Positions 6,230 to 11,035 of a DNA stretch of 11,035 nt are shown here, piece after piece. The notes beneath the pieces are model-generated. The model was not told where the DNA came from, did not search any database, and saw only the letters and a list, made by a program, of their open reading frames with translations. Position 1 is the stretch's first letter, and each line of letters starts with the position of its first letter. Origin of the DNA: an uncultured Chitinophagaceae bacterium (lineage in GTDB: Bacteria > Bacteroidota > Bacteroidia > Chitinophagales > Chitinophagaceae); the NCBI GenBank assembly GCA_903841915.1, contig CAIMKO010000603.1, positions 1 through 11,035 on the forward strand, read 5' to 3'. The translations under genes and the position numbers were made by a program.

Positions 6230-6466
6230 ATGTCAGACATCGCAAACAAAGTGAAGAAAATTATTGTCGACAAATTAGGTGTTGATGAAGCCGAGGTTAC
6301 AAACGAAGCTTCATTCACTAATGACCTCGGTGCCGATTCTTTGGATACCGTTGAATTAATTATGGAATTCGAAAAAGAATTCAACATTTCTATTCCTGAT
6401 GAGCAAGCTGAAACCATCACTACTGTAGGTCAGGCTGTAGCTTATTTGGAAGAACATGCCAAATAA
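6230..6466 (+). CDS. acpP: Acyl carrier protein
   Basis: The 78-residue acidic protein carries growing acyl chains as thioesters on 4'-phosphopantetheine during type II fatty acid synthesis in the cytoplasm. The attachment site is Ser37 in the invariant motif GADSLDTVELIMEFE, and the flanking acidic helices II and III are as in E. coli AcpP. Length and start agree with the family. The gene follows a strong promoter and precedes fabF by 94 bases, the conserved neighbour in most bacteria. A strong hairpin in that gap may set the acpP to fabF mRNA ratio. Confidence 0.98.
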   Translation: MSDIANKVKKIIVDKLGVDEAEVTNEASFTNDLGADSLDTVELIMEFEKEFNISIPDEQAETITTVGQAVAYLEEHAK

Positions 6467-6477
6467 GATTCACTTAC

Positions 6478-6489
6478 TCCATTAATGGA
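6478..6489. repeat. Twelve-base palindrome after acpP
   Basis: TCCATTAATGGA reads identically on both strands and begins 12 bases after the acpP stop codon, just before the larger hairpin. It could form a short dimer-binding site or simply part of the intercistronic structure. Chance cannot be excluded. Confidence 0.4.
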
Positions 6490-6494
6490 ATAAT

Positions 6495-6538
6495 TAATCC
6501 GCCTTTCTTAGGCTCTGCGCCGCAAGGGAGGCGGATTA
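6495..6538. repeat. Strong GC-rich hairpin between acpP and fabF
   Basis: TAATCCGCCT (6495-6504) and AGGCGGATTA (6529-6538) are perfect reverse complements. Pairing continues inward through TTCTT (6505-6509) with AAGGG (6524-6528), using two G:U pairs. A small GGC/GCC stem (6511-6513 with 6519-6521) caps it. There is no T tract on either side, so it is not a standard terminator. As an mRNA structure it could protect the acpP transcript or partly limit fabF. As DNA it could be a dispersed REP-like palindrome. It is richer in G and C than its surroundings. Confidence 0.7.
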
Positions 6539-6560
6539 TCACTTAAACAGGCTTGTACTT

Positions 6561-7814
6561 ATGGAATTAAAAAGAGTAGTTGTTACCGGTATTGGTGCTA
6601 TCACTCCTTTAGGAAATAATTTGAATGACTATTGGAATGGTTTGATTAACGGCGTTTCTGGTGCCGATATGATTACAAATTTTGATGCCAGCAAGTTTCG
6701 TACAAAGTTTGCCTGTGAGGTAAAAGGTTTTGATCCTGTTGCCTTTTTAGACCGTAAAGAAGCCAGAAAGATCGATCGTTTCACGCAGTTTGCATTATTT
6801 GCAAGCGATCAGGCAATGAACGATGCTGGTTTGAATAAAGAGAATATCAATCCCGACAGAGTAGGCGTTGTATTTGCCAGCGGTATTGGAGGATTGATCA
6901 CTTTCCAGCAGGAAGTGATGGAATTTGCCAAAGGTGACGGCACACCCCGTTTTAACCCCTTCTTTATTCCCAAAATGATATTGGATATAGCCGCAGGGCA
7001 AATATCTATGCGCCATAATTTACGCGGACCCAATTTCGCTGTTGTAAGCGCCTGTGCGAGCAGTACAAACGCTATTATTGAATCATTTAATTTACTTCGT
7101 TTAGGCAAAGCAGACATCCTGGTAACAGGAGGAAGTGAAGCGGTGATCAGTGAAGCAGGTGTTGGTGGCTTTAATGCCATGAAAGCCATGAGCGAACGCA
7201 ATGATGATCCTAAAACAGCATCACGCCCTTATGATAAGGACCGCGATGGTTTTGTAATGGGTGAAGGTTCCGGAGTGATCATTATGGAAGAATTAGAACA
7301 TGCCAAAGCCCGTGGAGCAAAAATTTATTGCGAAATAATGGGCGGCGGTGCAACCGCAGATGCACACCATATCACAGCTCCGCATCCTGATGGATTGGGT
7401 GCTACCAATGTGATGTTGGCTGCATTGGATGATGCACAAATGAAACCCGAAGAAATCGATTATATCAATACGCATGGTACTTCTACACCAATAGGCGATG
7501 GCGCTGAAGTGAAAGCCATTACCAAGGTATTTGGGGAGCATGCCTATAAATTAAATATCAGTGCGACCAAATCCATGACAGGTCATTGTCTGGGTGCAGC
7601 AGGTGTTATTGAAACCATTGCCTGTATTCAGGCCGTTGTACATGATATTATACCGCCTACCATCAATCACTTTACGGATGATCCGGAATTGGATCCCAAA
7701 CTGAATTTTACATTTAATAAAGCACAGAAGCGTACAGTGAATGCAGCATTAAGCAATACCTTTGGTTTTGGCGGACATAATGCCTGTGTGATTGTAAAAA
7801 AATTTGTAGCTTAA
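6561..7814 (+). CDS. fabF: Beta-ketoacyl-ACP synthase II
   Basis: The 417-residue enzyme condenses malonyl-ACP with acyl-ACP to extend fatty acids, with release of CO2. The condensing-enzyme triad is visible: C165 in VVSACASSTNAI, H305 in NTHGTSTPIGDG and H342 in KSMTGHCLGAAG, with K337 nearby. The C-terminal NTFGFGGHNA glycine-rich loop is also present. Length is close to the 412 residues of E. coli FabF, and the positions of the triad are shifted by only two. The start RVVVTGIGAITPLGN is the usual N-terminus. It lies in the acpP-fabF-rnc cluster and is followed after four bases by rnc, so the two are surely cotranscribed. Confidence 0.98.
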   Translation: MELKRVVVTGIGAITPLGNNLNDYWNGLINGVSGADMITNFDASKFRTKFACEVKGFDPVAFLDRKEARKIDRFTQFALFASDQAMNDAGLNKENINPDRVGVVFASGIGGLITFQQEVMEFAKGDGTPRFNPFFIPKMILDIAAGQISMRHNLRGPNFAVVSACASSTNAIIESFNLLRLGKADILVTGGSEAVISEAGVGGFNAMKAMSERNDDPKTASRPYDKDRDGFVMGEGSGVIIMEELEHAKARGAKIYCEIMGGGATADAHHITAPHPDGLGATNVMLAALDDAQMKPEEIDYINTHGTSTPIGDGAEVKAITKVFGEHAYKLNISATKSMTGHCLGAAGVIETIACIQAVVHDIIPPTINHFTDDPELDPKLNFTFNKAQKRTVNAALSNTFGFGGHNACVIVKKFVA

Positions 7815-7818
7815 CCTT

Positions 7819-8526
7819 GTGCAAATACTAAAGAAATTTTTCAAATCTTCTGTTAAAGATCAATTCGAAAAGGAAATAAAAAATGTTCTGGGATTAAAAC
7901 CCGGCAATATTTTATTGTACCGTACTGCATTAAGTCACCGCAGCATCCGCGAAACCCCTGATGAAAATAACGAGCGACTTGAATACCTCGGAGATGCTGT
8001 TTTAAGCGCTATTGTAGCCGACTATCTTTTTAAACGTTATCCTTATAAAGGCGAAGGTTTTCTTACCGAAATGCGCAGCAAAATGGTAAATCGCCAGCAG
8101 TTGAATGATATAGCTGTTAAAATGGGATTGAAAAAGATCACGCTCTACAATAAATTCGATGGTTCGTTAAAAAGCAGCCAGATATTCGGTAATACTTTAG
8201 AAGCAGTTGTTGGTGCCATTTATCTGGACATTGGTTATGATAAAACCAAACAATGGGTCTTGCATCAAATTGTAATGCCGCATATGTTTGTAGATGACCT
8301 GGAATTGGTAGATATCAATCTTAAAAATAAACTCATCGGATGGGCCAGTAAGAATGGGAAGATTTTATCTTTCGATCTTGCAGAAGAAAAAATAGAAAGT
8401 GGCCGTCGTGTATTTACGATCAGTGCGGTTTTGGATGGCGAAATATTGGCACAGGGTAAAGCCTTTAATAAAAAAGATGCCAGTCAGATTGCAGCCCAAT
8501 TGGCTATTGAAAAAATTGGATTATAA
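7819..8526 (+). CDS. rnc: Ribonuclease III
   Basis: The GTG start at 7819 is four bases after the fabF stop; an in-frame TAG lies at 7807-7809 and the first internal ATG would cut into the catalytic domain. The 235-residue protein has the RNase III signature NERLEYLGDAVL at residues 51-62. Catalytic residues E52, E55 and D59 correspond to E38, E41 and D45 of E. coli. The second catalytic segment, GNTLEAVVGAIYLD, holds E128 (E. coli E117) but N125 where E. coli has D114. A double-stranded RNA-binding domain occupies about residues 165-235 (LKNKLIGWASKNGKILSFDL through DASQIAAQLAIEKIG). The enzyme cleaves double-stranded RNA in rRNA and mRNA processing. The C-terminal stop overlaps a small downstream ORF by one base. 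Confidence 0.95.
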   Translation: MQILKKFFKSSVKDQFEKEIKNVLGLKPGNILLYRTALSHRSIRETPDENNERLEYLGDAVLSAIVADYLFKRYPYKGEGFLTEMRSKMVNRQQLNDIAVKMGLKKITLYNKFDGSLKSSQIFGNTLEAVVGAIYLDIGYDKTKQWVLHQIVMPHMFVDDLELVDINLKNKLIGWASKNGKILSFDLAEEKIESGRRVFTISAVLDGEILAQGKAFNKKDASQIAAQLAIEKIGL

Positions 8527-8630
8527 TGGATGACGATCAGGTAAATTTTCAAATAAAAAAGAAACTGATCTTATTCGGAAGTCTTTTATTGATAGGCATT
8601 GCAGCCATTACTTTTTTTAGTCGTTGTTAA
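8526..8630 (+). CDS. 34-residue single-pass membrane peptide ORF
   Basis: The ATG overlaps the rnc stop codon in TAATG, a typical coupling arrangement, and the ORF stops one base before the convergent epimerase gene ends. The peptide has a charged N-terminus (MDDDQVNFQIKKK), then one hydrophobic segment (LILFGSLLLIGIAAITFF), and ends SRC. Positively charged residues before the helix suggest an N-in topology. I do not recognise the family. The coupling and the clean membrane-peptide layout support a real gene, but its length leaves chance possible. Confidence 0.5.
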   Translation: MDDDQVNFQIKKKLILFGSLLLIGIAAITFFSRC

Positions 8631-8631
8631 T

Positions 8632-9033
8632 TCATTTTATCTCCTGACATAATTCAACCAAAACACCATTGGTTCCTTTCGGATGTAAAAAGCAGACCAA
8701 TTTATTATCTGCGCCTTGTTTGGGTATTTCATTCAACAAAACAAACCCTTCCTTTTTCATTCGTTGCATTTCTGCTTCAATATCTTCCACATCAAATGCG
8801 ATATGATGAATACCCTCTCCTTTTCTTTCGATAAATTTTGCGATCACACCATCAGGTTCCAGGCTTTCCAATAATTCTATTTTGGTTTCTCCTTTTTTAA
8901 AGAATGCGGTATTCACTTTTTCACCTGCTACTGTTTCATTCTTATAACAAACAGTATTTAACATTTTTTCGAATAGCGGAACTGATACTGTAAAATCCTT
9001 GACAGCTATACCGATATGCTCAATTTTTCTCAT
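8632..9033 (-). CDS. mce: Methylmalonyl-CoA epimerase (VOC superfamily)
   Basis: The 133-residue protein interconverts the (R) and (S) forms of methylmalonyl-CoA in the path linking propionyl-CoA and succinyl-CoA. It has two glyoxalase-like beta-alpha-beta-beta-beta halves. The motifs are KIEHIGIAVKD at the N-terminus, KIELLESLEPDGVIAKFIER in the middle, GEGIHHIAFDVEDI at about 72-85 and GVLVELCQ near the end. Probable metal ligands are H6, E53, H76 or H77, and E127, a VOC-type set. Length agrees with bacterial epimerases. It is transcribed alone, divergently from iscS, and no mutase gene is in the window. A different VOC-fold enzyme is the only serious alternative, but the HHIAFDVEDI context favours the epimerase. 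Confidence 0.9.
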   Translation of the reverse strand: MRKIEHIGIAVKDFTVSVPLFEKMLNTVCYKNETVAGEKVNTAFFKKGETKIELLESLEPDGVIAKFIERKGEGIHHIAFDVEDIEAEMQRMKKEGFVLLNEIPKQGADNKLVCFLHPKGTNGVLVELCQEIK

Positions 9034-9094
9034 GATTTTTATTTAATCCTGTCTTACGAAATATGGAATTTCAGCGACAATAGGGTTTCTGCAA

Positions 9095-9102
9095 CAAATT
9101 TA
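9095..9102 (-). promoter_or_regulatory. Possible -7 element of mce
   Basis: On the minus strand the sequence reads TAAATTTG, an exact fit to TAnnTTTG, about 60 bases before the mce start. No convincing -33 element is present at the expected distance. It is a guess based on one box. Confidence 0.3.
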
Positions 9103-9117
9103 TAGAACCTATTGCTT

Positions 9118-9125
9118 TAGTTTTG
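9118..9125 (+). promoter_or_regulatory. Possible -7 element of the isc operon
   Basis: TAGTTTTG matches TAnnTTTG and lies 33 bases before the iscS start. A TTTCTG at 9086-9091 is a poor -33 candidate because its spacing is too long. Start of transcription would be near 9130. No IscR-type operator was recognised between mce and iscS. Confidence 0.4.
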
Positions 9126-9158
9126 TGTTGTTAGTAAGAAAATAAATTTAATTTGACT

Positions 9159-10376
9159 ATGTTGAAGCTACCGGTTTATTTAGATAATAATGCAACCACT
9201 CCGATGGATCCAAGGGTTCTGGAAACAATGATCCCTTATTTTACCGAACATTTCGGTAATGCAGCCAGCCGTAACCATCCATTTGGCTGGGAAGCGGAAG
9301 AAGCTGTTGATTATGCACGTGAACAGGTAGCAAAACTAATTGGCGCCGATCCGAAAGAGATCATATTTACTTCCGGTGCAACTGAAGGCGATAATCTGGG
9401 CATTAAAGGCGTGTATGAAATGTATGCTCAAAAGGGCAATCATATCATCACAGCCAATACAGAACATAAAGCTGTTTTAGATACCTGCAAACACATTGAA
9501 AAATCTGGTGGGGAAGTAACCTATCTTTCTGTACAGGAAGACGGCCTGATCGATCTGAAAGATCTGGAAGCAGCGATCAAACCAACCACTATTTTAATTG
9601 CCATCATGTATGCCAATAATGAAATTGGGGTCGTCCAGCCTGTAAAAGAAATTGCAGCTATTGCAAAAAAGCATGGCGTTTTGTTTTTTACAGATGCAAC
9701 ACAGGCAGTTGGGAAAATCCCGGTTGATGTGATAAAAGATGGCATTGACCTGATGACCTTTACCGGTCATAAAATGTACGGCCCTAAAGGTATCGGTGCA
9801 TTATATGTTCGCCGTAAAAATCCAAGGGTAAAAGTAACCGCTCAGATGGATGGCGGCGGCCACGAAAGAGGCATGCGCAGCGGTACATTGAATGTTCCGG
9901 GTATTGTTGGTTTTGGCAAGGCTTGTGAATTGTGCAGATTGGAAATGGATCAGGACACAGCACGGATCAGTAAATTGCGCGATAAATTAGAAACTGCTTT
10001 ATTGAAATTGGATGAAGCATATGTGAATGGCAACCGTGAACACCGTTTGCCTCATGTAAGCAATATCTCTTTCAAATATGTGGAAGGCGAAGGCTTATTG
10101 ATGGGCTTTAATAAGAACATTGCCCTGAGTTCTGGTTCTGCCTGTACTTCTGCATCTTTGGAACCAAGCTATGTGTTGAAGGCACTAGGATTGGGTGATG
10201 ACCTGGCGCACAGTTCCTTGCGTTTTGGCTTAAGCCGTTTTACAACAGAAGAACAAATTGATTATACGATTGAACAGATCTCTACTACGGTCCTCAAATT
10301 GAGAGAGATGAGTCCGTTATGGGAAATGTTCAAAGAAGGCATTGATATGAACAGTATTGAATGGGCACAGCATTAG
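9159..10376 (+). CDS. iscS: Cysteine desulfurase IscS
   Basis: The ATG at 9159 is preferred to the in-frame TTG six bases upstream. The product is then 405 residues, against 404 for E. coli IscS, and starts MLKLPVYLDNNATTPMDP. The pyridoxal-phosphate lysine is K205 in FTGHKMYGPKG, and the sulfur-accepting cysteine is C329 in SSGSACTSASLEPS; both sit at almost the E. coli positions. Other fold-type I markers are TSGATEGDN, TEHKAVLDTC and the MRSGTLNVPGIVGFG loop. The long active-site loop with C329 marks the group I (IscS/NifS) class, not SufS. It removes sulfur from cysteine and passes it as persulfide to the scaffold encoded next, IscU. The operon order iscS-iscU-iscA supports the role. Confidence 0.97.
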   Translation: MLKLPVYLDNNATTPMDPRVLETMIPYFTEHFGNAASRNHPFGWEAEEAVDYAREQVAKLIGADPKEIIFTSGATEGDNLGIKGVYEMYAQKGNHIITANTEHKAVLDTCKHIEKSGGEVTYLSVQEDGLIDLKDLEAAIKPTTILIAIMYANNEIGVVQPVKEIAAIAKKHGVLFFTDATQAVGKIPVDVIKDGIDLMTFTGHKMYGPKGIGALYVRRKNPRVKVTAQMDGGGHERGMRSGTLNVPGIVGFGKACELCRLEMDQDTARISKLRDKLETALLKLDEAYVNGNREHRLPHVSNISFKYVEGEGLLMGFNKNIALSSGSACTSASLEPSYVLKALGLGDDLAHSSLRFGLSRFTTEEQIDYTIEQISTTVLKLREMSPLWEMFKEGIDMNSIEWAQH

Positions 10377-10463
10377 AAAATGTGCAGATTAGTAAATGTG
10401 CAGATTTGCTAATTATTTGGATAGTTTCATCTGCACATTTGCATATTTTCAAATTTTAAATTT
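10377..10463. repeat. AT-rich repeat in the iscS-iscU gap
   Basis: AAATGTGCAGAT occurs twice as a direct repeat (10378-10389 and 10394-10405) and once inverted as ATCTGCACATTT (10429-10440). Either direct copy can pair with the inverted one as a twelve-base stem. The right half, read on the minus strand, gives AAATTTGAAAATATGCAAATG-like sequence that matches the repeat after iscU. No T tract is present, so a terminator is unlikely. Confidence 0.7.
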
Positions 10464-10469
10464 AATAAC

Positions 10470-10889
10470 ATGGCATATTCAGAAAAAGTGATCGATCATT
10501 ACAGCAATCCAAAAAACGTTGGAACTTTGGACAAGGCCAGTAAGAATGTGGGTACCGGTTTGGTTGGTGCTCCCGAATGCGGCGATGTAATGCGTTTGCA
10601 GATCGAAGTGGATGATGCTACCGGCATCATCAAGGATGCTAAATTCAAAACATTTGGCTGCGGATCTGCCATTGCATCTTCCTCTCTGGCAACAGAATGG
10701 TTGAAAGGCAAATCGATCGATGTAGCTGCAACCATTGATAATATGGATATCGTGGAAGAATTGAATCTTCCTCCTGTTAAGATACATTGTTCTGTTTTGG
10801 CAGAAGATGCGATCAAAGCAGCGATCAATGATTATCGTAAGAAAAATGGTTTGGAAGAATTAGTATTTGAAGAAAAAGGCGTTCATTAA
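10470..10889 (+). CDS. iscU: Fe-S cluster scaffold protein IscU
   Basis: The 139-residue protein builds [2Fe-2S] and [4Fe-4S] clusters with sulfur from IscS and passes them to carriers and apoproteins. The three cluster cysteines are C37 (GAPECGDVMRL), C64 (TFGCGSAIASS) and C107 (KIHCSVLAEDAIK), with D39 and H106 as the other conserved site residues. LPPVK at residues 100-104 is the motif bound by the HscA chaperone in E. coli. The start MAYSEKVIDHYSNPKNVG is the standard N-terminus. Length is slightly greater than the 128 residues of E. coli because of the C-terminal tail ending EELVFEEKGVH. It lies 93 bases after iscS, across the repeat-bearing gap, and 78 bases before the iscA-like start. 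Confidence 0.97.
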   Translation: MAYSEKVIDHYSNPKNVGTLDKASKNVGTGLVGAPECGDVMRLQIEVDDATGIIKDAKFKTFGCGSAIASSSLATEWLKGKSIDVAATIDNMDIVEELNLPPVKIHCSVLAEDAIKAAINDYRKKNGLEELVFEEKGVH

Positions 10890-10898
10890 TAATTAGCC

Positions 10899-10926
10899 AA
10901 TTTGAAAATTTGAAAATGTGCAAATT
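10899..10926. repeat. Copy of the AT-rich repeat after iscU
   Basis: The stretch is built of AATTTGAAA units followed by ATGTGCAAATT. It resembles the inverted right half of the repeat between iscS and iscU, where the minus strand reads AATTTGAAAATATGCAAATG. Related words continue through CAAATGGCCGAATTGACAAA (10938-10957). Short AT-rich tracts of this style look like dispersed intergenic repeats of Bacteroidota. Confidence 0.6.
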
Positions 10927-10967
10927 AAAACCATTATCAAATGGCCGAATTGACAAATTGTGGAATT

Positions 10968-11035
10968 ATGACAGAAACAGATAATGCGATCTACGTTAGC
11001 GATAAGGCTAAAGCGAAGGTGAAACAATTGATGCA
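10968..11035 (+). CDS. iscA: IscA/HesB-type Fe-S carrier, 5' end only
   Basis: Twenty-two codons are visible before the window ends: MTETDNAIYVSDKAKAKVKQ, then LM. The pattern 'I-x-V-S-D-x-A-x-x-x-V-K-x-L-M' is the N-terminal strand and helix of A-type carriers (IscA, ErpA, SufA). The cysteine ligands lie beyond the edge. Position directly after iscU supports iscA. An in-frame ATG at 10941 would add nine residues, but that segment resembles the intergenic repeat, so 10968 is preferred. Confidence 0.75.
   Translation, partial: MTETDNAIYVSDKAKAKVKQLM

Noticed and set aside
10429..10440. Stem in the iscS-iscU gap as an intrinsic terminator
   Set aside because: The stem is perfect over twelve pairs but has a 23-base loop and no T tract, and iscU must be transcribed with iscS.
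1..11035. CRISPR array, insertion sequence, tRNA or rRNA
   Set aside because: No regularly spaced repeats, transposase motifs or cloverleaf-like sequence were seen on either strand.

Overview
The window looks like a chromosomal segment from a member of the Bacteroidota, most likely a Chitinophagaceae-like lineage. The evidence is the AT-rich intergenic DNA, the near absence of Shine-Dalgarno sequences, a Bacteroidota-type promoter (TTG, then TAnnTTTG) before acpP, the gene order acpP-fabF-rnc, and a DUF5777-type outer-membrane barrel next to a small c-type cytochrome. The family-level placement is inference.

Region 1 (1-4640) is an envelope electron-transfer region. It begins with the 3' end of a beta-barrel gene and a secreted mono-haem cytochrome c that ends at a clear terminator. 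A four-gene operon follows: a small Tat-signal protein, a Tat-exported polyferredoxin of the NrfC/DmsB type, a ten-helix NrfD/ActC-type quinone-interacting membrane protein, and a two-domain Ig-like protein anchored by a C-terminal helix. A second terminator closes the operon. No molybdopterin or other catalytic subunit is present, so the module resembles a complex-iron-sulfur membrane enzyme reduced to its electron-transfer core. The nearby cytochrome c is a plausible redox partner. A CRP/FNR-like dyad lies about 41 bases before the inferred transcription start of this operon.

Region 2 (4641-6229) holds a YcxB-like membrane protein and a convergent GNAT acetyltransferase. About 600 gene-free bases follow, with two inverted repeats and, at the right end, the acpP promoter.

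Region 3 (6230-8630) is the housekeeping cluster acpP-fabF-rnc, with a strong GC-rich hairpin between acpP and fabF. A 34-codon membrane-peptide ORF overlaps the rnc stop by one base. A methylmalonyl-CoA epimerase gene converges on it, with one base between the two stops.

Region 4 (9034-11035) starts with the divergent intergenic region and then carries iscS, iscU and the beginning of an iscA-like gene, the core of an Isc iron-sulfur assembly operon. Both gaps around iscU contain copies of the same AT-rich intergenic repeat. Isc supplies Fe-S clusters, and the region 1 polyferredoxin would be a consumer, but nothing in the sequence ties their regulation together.

Most genes here are ordinary. 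The stretch that best deserves a second look is the orphan FeS-NrfD-Ig module, with its unusual first cysteine motif, its duplicated Tat leader protein and its possible FNR-type control.
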